Assembly (NCBI GenBank): GCA_025200525.1
Contig: CM045762.1
Coordinates: forward strand, 31,266,196 to 31,330,195
Length of the DNA stretch: 64,000 nt
Direction: 5' to 3'
Origin: Camellia lanceoleosa
Lineage: Eukaryota > Streptophyta > Magnoliopsida > Ericales > Theaceae
A program made the position numbers and the translations under genes. Under the pieces are notes generated by a model. That model ran no database searches. It was not told the DNA's origin and was given only the letters and a program-made list of their open reading frames with translations. Positions 1-9,991 of the stretch are shown in pieces (positions within the stretch are counted from its first letter, which is position 1; each line of letters starts with the position of its first letter).

Positions 1-845
1 AGATTTATAGTGATGCATCCTAGAAAGGTTTGGGCTGTATATTAATGCAAAATGGGAAAGTAATTGCCTATGCATCTCAACAACTTTGTCCTTATGAAAG
101 GAATTACCCGACCCATGACCTCGAACTGGCAGCTATAGTATTTGCCCTGAAAATTTGGCGACATTATCTGTATGGAACAACCTGTGAAGTGTACACAGAC
201 CACAAAAGCCTCAAATATTTCTTCACGCAGAAAGAACTGAACATGAGACAAAGGAGATGGTTGGAATTGATCAAGGACTATGACCTACAAATCTTGTACC
301 ACCCAGGGAAAGCTAATACCGTAGCAGATGCCCTAAGTAGAAAATCGATAGGGAATTTGACATGTTTGCTCACCGATCAAAAAGAACAGCTATGTGATTT
401 GGAAAAGAGTGAGATAGAAATTGTTTTGCGAGAGCAAGGTGGGGTTTTAGCTGCCATTTCCGCCCAACCTGCAATTATTGAAGAAATCAAACAGAAACAA
501 CTCGAAGATGAGTATATGAAAAACATTGTGGAAGAATTTGACTCAAAGCCAAGGCTGGGGTTTGTGTTTGAGAATAATATGTTGAAGTTTCAAAATAGAC
601 TCTATGTACTAGATTCCATTGACCTGAGAAAGCGGGTTATGACAGAAGCTCACAGCATTAAGTTTGCCATGCATCCGAGGAACACGAAAATGTATCATGA
701 TTTGAAACAACATTTCTGGAGGCCGGGAATGAAAAAGGACATTGCGGATTTCATGGCTAGATGTTTACATTGCCAACAAGTTAAAGCTGAACGTCAACCA
801 CCTGCTGGATTGCTACAACCACTCCTAATACCGGAATGGAAATAG
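1..845 (+). pseudogene. RNase H and integrase zinc domain of the Tekay-like element
   Basis: The frame runs in from outside the window. It shows IYSDAS (start of RNase H) followed by an in-frame TAG near 24-26, then the [10 protein letters not shown] and [15 protein letters not shown] segments typical of gypsy RNase H. Around 640-800 is the integrase HHCC region, with [17 protein letters not shown] and CLHCQQVK. The frame ends at a TAG (843-845) directly before EHITMDFI, where the family normally has Trp, so this is a TGG-to-TAG change. It encoded part of a cytoplasmic/nuclear gag-pol polyprotein and is now non-functional. Confidence 0.88.
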
Positions 846-857
846 GAGCACATAACC

Positions 858-1457
858 ATGGATTTCATTGTGGGATTGCCTCGTTATTCCCAAGGTATGG
901 ATTCTATTTGGGTCATTGTGGATCGTTTAACCAAGTCTGCTCATTTCCTACCTGTTAAATCTATTTACAATGTTGACAAAATGGCCAATATTTATATGAA
1001 TGAGATTATGAGATTGCATGAGGTGCTAGTATCTATTGTATCTGATAGGGATTCAAAATTTCTATCAAGATTTTGGCAAAGTTTACAACAGGCTTTGGGG
1101 ACAAAACTGAGGTTGAGTAGCGCATATCACCCACAGACAAATGGTCTAACTGAACGAACTAATCAAACCTTGGAAGATATGCTCAGAATGTGTGTGTTAG
1201 ATTTCCAAGGAAACTGGGAGACCTACTTGCCATTGGCTGAGTTTGTGTACAACAACAGTTACCATTCAAGCATCGGGATGGGTCCTTATGAAGCTTTGTA
1301 TGGTAGGCAGTGTCGGTCTCTGATTTGCTGGGCCAAAGTAGGCGACAGACCGTTGTCGGGACCGGAACTTATGCAAGAAATGACTGAAAACATTAAGCTG
1401 ATTCAACAAAGACTGAAAACCACCCAGAGCCAACAAAAGAGTTATGCTGATATCTGA
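858..1457 (+). pseudogene. Integrase catalytic core, Tekay-like
   Basis: DDE-type integrase core that joined element cDNA to host DNA. Visible are DFIVGLPR (first catalytic Asp), VSDRDSKF (second Asp, family form SDRD..F) and HPQTNGLTERTNQ (Glu), followed by GPYEALYGRQCRS. All three catalytic acidic residues are visible. The frame stops at 1455-1457 (TGA) and resumes in another frame near 1491, so the polyprotein is interrupted twice. It continues directly from the zinc-domain frame upstream. Confidence 0.88.
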
Positions 1458-1490
1458 AGAAAAGATAGGGAATACAAAGTTTGGGACCAT

Positions 1491-1900
1491 GTGTTTATCA
1501 AAGTGACTCCAATGAAAGGGCAAACTCAGTTTGGTGTCAAGAGTAAGTTGGCGCCAAGGTATGTTAGACTATATGAAGTTTTGGAGAAAATCAACCCAAT
1601 AACGTATCAAGTGGCCTTACCACCGGTTATGGAGCATATGCATAATGTCTTTCACGTCTCTATGCTTCGGGATTATCTGAGGGATCCGTTACATATGATT
1701 GAGCCGACTCATGTACTCCTAAAGGATGACTATACTTACGATGAAAGGCCAATTCAAATTGTAAACTGCAGGATCAAAAGACTAAGAAACAAAGAAATCC
1801 CGGTAGTGAAGGTGGATTGACAGAATCATGGAGGAACCTATGCAACCTGAGAAACAGAAAAAGACATGATGAAGAGATATCCAGATTTGTTTTCGTTGGA
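1491..1900 (+). pseudogene. Integrase C-terminus and chromodomain remnant
   Basis: This is the end of pol. It contains SKLAPRYVRLYEVLEKI and HNVFHVSMLRDYLRDP, the usual linker before a chromovirus chromodomain, then DERPIQIVNCRIKRLRNKEIPVVKV, which matches the start of Tekay chromodomains. A TGA at 1818-1820 replaces the expected aromatic residue. The remainder (QNHGG, then YPDLFS) is still readable past it in the same frame. Chromodomains of this group target integration to marked heterochromatin. This copy cannot make a complete one. Confidence 0.78.
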
Positions 1901-1966
1901 CCCGATGTTCTTCCAGAACAAAGGTAATGCGAGTTTGGAGGACCAAACTCTTTAAGAGGGGAAGAC

Positions 1967-4520
1967 TGTAACAACCTCGAACTCCGATTAACGCTAATCT
2001 ATGATTAATTATGCCTAACAGTAATTAAGGAGGGATTCTGAATTAATTTGCATGTGCATGTGTTGCATTATTTGTGTTTGTATATGTTTAGCATAGAAAG
2101 ATCTGTTCATATTTTAGCTTTGGTTTGCAAATTGAGGGCCTTATCGGCATCCAATTTAGAAATTGCCTTGACTTATGTGTTAATTGAGAATTTTAGAATT
2201 TTATGATAGGTTTAATTGAAATTTGATTTGTAACGATTAAATTAGATTAAATTTATGCCATTTGATTAGTTTTGTTTACCTATCACTTAGTGGGCCTTTT
2301 TGACCCCACTAGTTCATTTCCATGCATTCAACACACACACTCTTGAGCCCACACACACACACAAATGTGAGAAAGGGGGAGTAGAGAAAGTATGAGCTCA
2401 AACAAAGAATTGGCTAGGAAATTGAAGACAATTTGAGGCCTTGAGTTAGAATCATACCTGAATTCAACCTTAGGTAAGAACTATACTCTTAAAATTTGTA
2501 TTTAAGACAAAAAGTATATGAATTCAAGAGAGTTAGGTGTGCAACTAAGCTAAGATTGAAGAATTAAAGCTCAATACACACATGCATATGTAATTCATGG
2601 CATTTGAGGTTGTTTTCCTAAAGAATTCTTGCATGCATGTCATAATCCTAGCTTTGTTTTGGAAATTCTTCATGTTTTATGTCATTTTGTCATAGTTGAT
2701 CATGTTTTTGAGTTAAATATTGCATTTGATCTTGTTTTGAGAAGCTTTGGTTCAAAGAATTGCATGCAAGTCATGTTCATGAATTATTCTTGAGTTTCAA
2801 GTTGAATTTTTGCATAATTGGCAAGCCATTAGGCCATGATTTCTTGAAATGATCTTTAATCCATGTTGTTTTAAGGGTTTTCATGTATTTTCTCAAGTTT
2901 TGGCCCAGAAAATTTAAGTTTGATGCTTTAATGCTTGAGCTTGAACTTGAAGATTAAAGTTGAAAATTCCAGAAATTTGATCCACGCTCAAGTGTACACT
3001 CTGAGTACATGCACTTTCGCTCGAGCGGCGTGAATCACACTCGAGCGTGAAATGCGTATACCCAGAAGCTCATATGTTTTGTAGTCTACTCGAGTGAGAG
3101 AATTTACGCTTGAGTGAAGGTCTGAGTCTCACGCTCGAGCAGGGGTCGAGCGTCCGTCAAGCGTGAAAATCATGCATCCAGTACTTTTGTCGAGTTTTGC
3201 AGTCCGCTCTAACAGGGAAAGCCACACTCGAGCGAGCCTTCACATCTTGTACGTCCGCTCAAGTGGGGAAGGCCACACTCGAGCGTGGACCCTATTTTCA
3301 GCAAAATTTGAGAAATGTTTCCAAGTGCATTTTTGCATCCTCTTTCCATCCTAGGCATTCCCAGGCCATGCTTGAGACACTATAATGAGGATAAAGACTA
3401 GAAACACGCCACGAACAAATAAAACAAGTTATGAATCATTGAGCGAGTGTTTCAAGTGTGTATTTGTCTGTATGTTCGTGTAGGTTGCGTGCCCCGAATC
3501 AATTGATTAATCTACTCTGTTTGTCTGCACCCGGAACCAACTTTGAGTAATAACTCTGTAAAGTTATGTTTAACTTTAAGCATTTTCTGATTGATATAAT
3601 ATAATCTGTTTTCTGAAAAGCTATTTTATGAACTATGAATGAATGTCTAATTTTCTGAAATGTATTGTGACACCCTTAGTTCACGTGGTCCTTGCCCAGG
3701 GGTAACAATACCGTGGCCAATATGCACGTGGCCCTCGCCCAGGGGTAACAATACTGTGGCTTATATTCACGTGGCCCTTGCCTGGGAGTAACAATACCGA
3801 CGCCTGTATTCACGTGGCCCTCACCTAGGGGTAACAATATCATGGCTACTTGCACGCAAGATATGGACCTTTATGGTCATTAGTACCAACTATGCATGTG
3901 GGTCTCCGGACCAAATTGTTATGATAGTTAATAGGTGTACCACGCATAATCTTATGTAAAATCTGAATATGAACATGTATCTGAATCTATTTCTAATATG
4001 AACTCGGATTTCTGAATCTGTGATGGACATCGTTCATTTAACGCCTTTACTTAGTTATTATTTGTTGGGCTCTAGCTCACCATATTATTTATATGTATGT
4101 AGGTGGGCAAGCGCGTGACCAGGCCTGAGATGTCGCCTGGCGAGTTTTGGTGTCAGCCAGCTATTATGCCTCCCATGGAGGTTCCCTCTAAGATCTACCC
4201 GAGTTCTTAGTCCTTGGGATTTTTGTATTTCTGAAATGTTTATGTCTGGCCTGAACACATAGTAATTTGTATATGTGGCTTGGATGATGTAAGGCTACTG
4301 TATTTTGATGCCTTATCTATATGTATGCAAACATATATATGGAAGTTTTAAATTTTATGTCCCATATATATCTGCACAGCTCTGTGGACCATGTAACTTT
4401 GCATATTTGTTTTCGCAGCCCCTGTTGTATATATGTATTTATGTTAGAGGCTTTCGGTAATCCAATGATTACTGGCCGGTTACGATGCTAAACCCTTAGG
4501 GGCAGGTTTGGGTCGTGACA
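1967..4520 (+). repeat. 3' LTR of the Tekay-like element (2554 bp)
   Basis: Starts TGTAACAACCTCG right after a purine-rich tract (AAGAGGGGAAGAC) and ends GGGTCGTGACA. The two ends are near inverted copies, as in Tekay LTRs. It contains (CA)n at 2333-2362, a cluster of CTCGAGCG words at 3005-3290 and four ~47-bp tandem units at 3670-3850. Host copia sequence resumes at 4521. Confidence 0.88.
3660..3860 (+). repeat. ~47-bp tandem repeats inside the Tekay LTR
   Basis: Four imperfect units built on CACGTGGCCCTTGCC followed by AGGGGTAACAATACCGTGG. Each carries a G-box core (CACGTG), a common plant bZIP/bHLH site. A role as LTR enhancer is inference. Confidence 0.8.
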
Positions 4521-5072
4521 ATTATTTATTTCTTTCTTTCTTTTAATAGTCTTATTTATTTGAATTTTAAATATGTGTTTGGTTTCAAAAGCAATATGTG
4601 TGTCTGTTATATGTGTGTCTGTTCCTAACAGACACCATAAAACCTTTATATACAGGACTCTAACATTGGAGAAAATATACAACGTTCTCTGTTTTCTCTT
4701 CCTCCATCTCTCTCTCCTTTTTACTGTATTTTTATATTCCATATTTCTGGGCAATCGATACATTCTTGGCAAATTCTTCTGGTGCAACTGTGCGTTGTGT
4801 CAGATCCTGTAAAGTTTTGGGTTGTATCTTGGAGTCATTTGTGATTGTTAAAACTTACATGGAGGGAACACATAACGACTTTAGGACAGCGTTTTTGACG
4901 TGCCTCTCACAATCACACAGGCTATTTTCTAAACCCTTTTCTTTATCTTCTTCTTATTATGTTATATATATATATATATATATAATTTTATTGAATTGTA
5001 AAAACCTATTTTTTAGAATCTGTTTTTCTTTCATTTTAGTCTATAAAATTGATTTAAAATAATTTTTGTTCA
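4521..5072 (+). repeat. 5' LTR of Copia-1, 5'-truncated by the Tekay insertion
   Basis: Aligns throughout with 13439-14169, for example CCTAACAGACACCATA and the ending AATTTTTGTTCA. The first ~62 bases present in the 3' LTR (starting TGTTGGAGATTTTC) are absent and should lie upstream of the Tekay element. A TATA-like TTTATATACAGG is at 4646-4657. Contains a (TA)n run at about 4972-4984. Confidence 0.88.
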
Positions 5073-5165
5073 ATTCCCCTAACAATCTAAAGTCGTTATT
5101 TTTGTAACATATTTAATCTTTTACTTATTTGTGTGTTATAATTGCATTTGTTGGTCTTAAAATAA

Positions 5166-5196
<31 letters not shown>

Positions 5197-5739
5197 ATTG
5201 ACTTTTGTTTCCCATCAATTTGGTAAAATCTAAAATTTTGATTTTCTCCATCAATTCAATAAACGTGCCTCCCTTGTTTGATTACAATACAACATATACA
5301 TCTGCTTGTATTGTAGGAGTGAGTCCTTGGTTTGATTACATTGATCCTATTCAATTTTTTTTCTTTTCGGAAGTAGTGTAACTTTGTTTGGGAACATTAA
5401 CTTATATATATATTAATCTAGGGAAGTTGTAGAATTTGTTGTTTATGTTTAATTTTTTTTATGTTAATTATTCTTAGGAAGGTTGTTGAGTAAAATCAAA
5501 TTTTTCACATGATAAATTATTTTGTTCAGGTTCATGATATTTAATTAGCATTATTCACGTTATAAATTATTCTTTTTAGATTTGATATGTATAAAAAAAA
5601 AATTGTCACATTTTATCTATTCCTAAATTGTTGGCATTTCATTTTCAATTACAAATGTAATAACATTTGTGATTGTTTGATTGTTGTTTGACAGATTTTA
5701 TAACTGTTTACTCTCTTGTACCTTAACTAATTTATTTTT
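5073..5739 (+). other. Copia-1 leader, non-coding
   Basis: AT-rich region between the LTR end and the gag start. It holds an (AAAT)n microsatellite at 5165-5199. I do not recognise a primer-binding site: the bases after the LTR (ATTCCCCTAACAATC) do not match the usual initiator-Met form. Confidence 0.65.
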
Positions 5740-6279
5740 ATGGCTAATTTAGAAGAAACTGTTAGTGTGAAACCTGAAAAATTTAATAGTAACAATTTTG
5801 AAAGATGGCAAAAACAAAGAAAATATTGCTTAACTGTGTTGGGTCTTATGTCTACCATAGAAGATCAGGATTGTATTGGATCTTGGTTGTCACCCGAACA
5901 AATCAAATTTCATTGCTATAACAGAATCCTTAGTGTGTTGTCTAACCATTTATACGATGTGTATTAGTCAACCACCTCGACTGCAAAAGAACTATGAAAA
6001 ACCTTAGAGGCCGAACATGGAACTATAGATGCTAGTATTGATAGGCTCATTGTCTCTAATTTTAATGGATATAAAATGAAAGATGACATATTTTTAGAAG
6101 ACCAAATTCATGAGTTTCATGAACTACTTAGAAAAGTAGAAAAGAAAGAGACAACTTTTAGTGAAGAGTTTAAAGTGTCTTGCCTTATTGATAAATTACC
6201 TCTATCTTGGAATGACTTTGCTAAGCGTCTTAGCCACAAACAAGGATATGTCTTTACCTCAACTAATCAATATAACTAG
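5740..6279 (+). pseudogene. Copia-1 gag, broken
   Basis: The start MANLEETVSVKPEKFN at 5740 is the usual short acidic N-terminus followed by the copia gag core (NFERWQKQRKYCL). The frame stops at 5965-5967 and resumes from 6076 with EFHELLRKVEKKETTFSEEFK and LIDKLPLSWNDFAK, the second half of the UBN2-type copia gag domain. The protein would have formed the capsid that packages element RNA. A stop and a later frame change before the zinc knuckle leave it non-functional. Confidence 0.82.
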
Positions 6280-6735
6280 GGTGAAAGAGAAGCATAGATC
6301 AAATCTAGAAACTGGAAAAGAGAAAACTCATAAGGTAAATTTGGTGGAGAATGGGAATAAGAATAGTTTCAACAATAGGAATAACTTTCGACCTAAAGGT
6401 AAAATTTTCAAGAACAACCTTAAGTTTAAATCTAGAGGTCAAATGTTAATAATTTTAAGGGACAAGGAAGTGGCAAAAGGTTGTGCTATGTATGTGGAAG
6501 AACCAATCATTATGCTAAGGATTGTTTTTTTAAAAAGACTGATGAGTATAAACCAAGGTTCAACAATAAGCAAAGAAATCAAGGTCATAATGCTCAAGTA
6601 AATATGATTTTGGAGAAAGAAGAAATTGCTGGACCATCTTTTAGGTATAATCTTGAAATTAATTTTACTTTTGAATATCAAGATTGGTGGTTAGATTCTG
6701 GGGCTAATATACATGTGTGTTTGTGGTTATTTTAA
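6280..6735 (+). pseudogene. Copia-1 nucleocapsid zinc knuckle and protease
   Basis: A lysine/asparagine-rich stretch leads to a perfect CX2CX4HX4C knuckle (CYVCGRTNHYAKDC, 6484-6525) that bound element RNA. It is followed by the aspartic protease signature WLDSGA near 6685-6705. A frame change around 6713-6735 separates the protease from the downstream integrase frame. Confidence 0.8.
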
Positions 6736-7705
6736 AACTTTTCAGAAATCAAGTGGAGGAAGTGTAACTTTGGGGAATGGATCAATTACGCCGATACTCG
6801 GCATTGGAGATATAGATTTGAAGATGACTTCTAGAAAAATATTAACTTTGAGAGATGTGCATTATGTTCCTGAAGTTAGAAGAAATCTTATTAGTGGATC
6901 GTGTTTAGTACAGTTAGGTTACAAAATTGTAATGGAATCGAATAAAATTGTAATAAGTAAAAATGATATTTTTATTGGTAAAGGTTTTGTATGTGATGGT
7001 TTATTTAAATTGAATGTATCTTTTGAAGTTAATTATATCTCTCATAATATTTTGAATATTGAAGTTTGTGATTTGCGGCATGGAAGACTTGGACATGTGA
7101 ATTTAAAGAAAATTAGGAAAATGATGGATTTAGAATTAGTACCTAAATCACCTATTGATGTTAAATGCAAATGTGAAATATGTGTGCAAGCAAAACAACC
7201 AAAGAAACCTTGCAAATCTGTAGAAAGAAATTCACATCTCTTAGACCTTATACATAGTGATGTTTGTGATTCTAATAGGCCACTGACTAGAGTAGGAAAT
7301 AAATATTTTGTAACCTTTATAGATGATTGTTCTAAGTTTTGTTATTTATATTTAATTAAAACCAAAAATGAAGTTTTTAGTAAATTTAAAATTTATAAAG
7401 CCGAAGTAGAAAATCAATTAGAAAGAAAGACTAAGAAACTTAGATTTGATAAAGGAGGCGGATATAATGTAGGTACCCATAGTACTTTTTGTGAAGAACA
7501 TGGAATTATTCATGAAGTAACCCCACCTTATTCTCCACAATCTAATGGGATAGCTGAAAGGAAAAATAAAACTCTAATGGATATGATAAATGCAATGCTT
7601 ATTAGTTTAGGTTTGCCGGAAAGTTTGTGGGGGGAAGCGATACTCACTACTTGTGTTATATTAAATAGAGTAATTATGAATGATAATGATAAAAACACCT
7701 TATGA
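6713..7705 (+). pseudogene. Copia-1 GAG-pre-integrase and integrase
   Basis: 330 codons stay open. The protease tail (SVTLGNGSITPILGIG) and the pre-integrase domain (DVHYVPEVRRNLIS) come first. The zinc motif follows as H..LGHVN..C.C..C. The core has HSDVCD (Asp), LRFDKGGGYN (second Asp, where the family usually has SDNGGE) and NGIAERKNKTLMDM (Glu). The frame ends at 7705 and the C-terminal linker to RT (7706-8223) is broken by stops, though SKSCS-type serine/threonine-rich linker residues can be read. Confidence 0.85.
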
Positions 7706-8223
7706 AATCTAGAAAAAATGAGTACTTAATCTTAAAATGTTGAAAGTGTGAAGGTGTTTAGCAAAAGTAGCAATTCCAGAACCTAAATGTAAGAAAATAG
7801 GACTTAAAACTGTTGATACTGTTTTCTTACGATATGCTCAAAATAGTAGTGCTAATAGATTTCTAGTAATAAATTCTGAAATTAGTGAAATTACTAATAA
7901 TACAATAATTGAATCTCATGAAGCAATATTTTTTGAAAATATTTTTCCATATAAAACTAGGATCTCAAATCAAGTTGTAAATAGAACTTCTACTACTAGT
8001 GCTAGTGTTATTCCTTTGAGAGATGATTCTGAACATCTAGATATAGAACCTAGAAGGAGTAAGAGAACTAGAATAGAGAAAACCTTTGGAGATGATTTTT
8101 ATACTTTTTTAACCGAAGGAGAACCAAATACTTTTAGAAGCTATGTCGTCTTTAGATGCACGATTTTGAAACGAAGCCATTAATAGTGAGTTTGAATCTA
8201 TACTTCAAAATAATACTTGGGAG

Positions 8224-8994
8224 TTGACTAATCTACCTCCTAGGAGTAACGCTATAGATTGCAAATGGGTATTTAGAAAGAAATTAAAACCTGATGGAAG
8301 TATAGATACATATACGGTAAGATTAGTAGCCAAGGGATTTATACAAAAGAAATTAATAGATTATTTCGATACCAATTCACTTGTTTGTAGGATTACAACC
8401 ATTAGAGTCTTAATTGCTCTAGCATCCATTTATAATTTAGAAATTCATCAAATGGACGTTAAAACTGTTTTTTTGAATGGAGATTTAGATGAAAAAATGT
8501 ATATGGAGTAACATAAAGGTTTTGTGGTTAAAGGACAAGAACATAAAGTTTGCAAGTTGGTTAAATTTTTGTATGGACTTAAGCAAGCTCCTAAACAGTG
8601 ACATAAAAAGTTTGATAAGATAATTCTAGAATTTGGATTTAAGATCAATGAACATGATAGATGTGTATACTATAAAGAAGATAATGGAGAATGTATTATT
8701 TTGTGTTTATATGTTGATGATATCTTATTATTTGGAACAAATTTAGAGATAATTAAAAATGTAAAATTTTATTTATCTTCAAAATTTGATATGAAAGATT
8801 TAGGAGAAGCTTATATAATTTTGGGTATGAAATTAGAGAAAACAACTAAAGGTATTACATTGAATCAATCTAGAATCCTAGAGAAAATGTTTAAAAAGTT
8901 TGATTATTATAATCTCAAACCTGTTTCAACTCCTTTTGATCCTAGCATGAATTTGAAGAAAAATAATGGTGTGCCTGTATCTCAACTTAGATAG
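8224..8994 (+). pseudogene. Copia-1 reverse transcriptase
   Basis: Copia RT in three pieces: 8224-8511 (CKWVFRKKLKPDGSID, VAKGF, HQMDVKTVFLNGDL), a part with stops (8512-8700, readable YGLKQAPK) and 8701-8994, which starts with the catalytic box LYVDDILLFG (YVDD at 8709-8720). A TAA at 8509-8511 and a TGA at 8599-8601 interrupt it. The enzyme copied element RNA to cDNA in the cytoplasmic particle. Confidence 0.85.
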
Positions 8995-9656
8995 TCTCAA
9001 ATTATTAGATCACTTCTCTATGTTGCTAATAAGACTAGACATGATATTGCCTATGTTGCTGGGAGATTAAGTACACATACTCATAATCCTAGTAAAGATC
9101 ATTGGATTACTGTGGAAAAAGTTTTTAAACATCTAAGAGGAACTTTAGATTATTCACTTTGCTTTAGTGGTTTTCCTAATATGGTAGAAAGTTATAGTGA
9201 TGCTAATTGGATAACAGATAACTTAGATGTTAAGTCTACTACTGGGTATATATTTACGTTAGGTGGAGCAGCAATATCTTACAGTTCTAAAAACAAACCG
9301 TTATCTCTACAAGTACAACAAAATCAGAACCTATAGTCTTAGATACTACGTGTACTGAAGCTGAGGGGATTAAAAATTTACTCCTTGGTATTTCACTTGT
9401 TGAAAATCCTATACCTGCTATTTCCATACATTGTGACAATAGAGCTGTACTAGAACTTGTGAGACAAGCACATATTAACAAAAAGATAAATAGGCATATG
9501 CAAGTGAAGTATAAACCTATAAAAAGTTTGGTGAATAAAAATGTTGTATCTTTGAATTTTTTGAAATCTGAAAAGAATATTGCTGATCAGTTAACAAAAG
9601 GTTTATCTAAGAGTGTAGTCTTAGATTTATCGAGGGGGATGGGTCTAAGCCCATAG
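8995..9656 (+). pseudogene. Copia-1 RT tail and RNase H
   Basis: 9001-9110 reads as LLYVANKTRHDIAYVAG and GRLS, the RT connection segment. Then come SYSDANWITDNLDVKSTTGYI (RNase H start), TCTEAE, IHCDNRAVLE and the C-terminal end KNIADQLTKGLSKSV, which finishes at 9656 with GMGLSP. A frameshift lies near 9330, between the first and second RNase H motifs. Confidence 0.82.
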
Positions 9657-9991
9657 GAAGTCAACTAAGGAAGTAACCCGATTTCTGTGATTGGAGATCC
9701 CATGAAGGAAGGTCAACGGGTAGAAACAATCCTTATAGTGTGACTCGTATTCCAACACTTTAAAGAATGAGACTTTATTAAATTTGTTATTTATATTCTC
9801 CTACTCATCCCTAAGATATCAGTGCTAATGTAAATGTAATAGTTAAGGAAGATTATTTACTCTAAATAAATCTGAGGCGGGCATACTCTCGCAAGATAGA
9901 CATCTGTCACTTCTATCTTTGGAGGATTCACCTAAGTGAGAGCGTCGTGAAGCCACGACCATGGAAATAGGGCTATTTCCTAAAACTCTTA
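9657..9991 (+). other. Copia-1 3' untranslated region, left part
   Basis: Typical copia post-pol sequence (GGAGATCCCATGAAGG). It resumes after the solo LTR at about 13050-13375 (AGAATCAAGATTGAGCAC) and ends in a short purine tract before the 3' LTR at 13376. Confidence 0.72.

Larger units (their letters stand above)
1..4520 (+). mobile_element. 3' portion of a Tekay-like chromovirus (Ty3/gypsy)
   Basis: The window opens inside the polyprotein. Order seen: RNase H, integrase zinc domain, integrase core, chromodomain remnant, polypurine tract (about 1951-1966) and a complete 3' LTR (1967-4520). The domain order, the chromodomain-like tail and the very long LTR starting TGTAAC and ending GTGACA fit the Tekay/Del lineage of chromoviruses. 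The 5' LTR, gag, protease and most of RT lie upstream of the window. The element ends abruptly at 4520 inside a copia LTR, so it inserted into Copia-1. The coding part has several stops and is dead. Confidence 0.88.
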
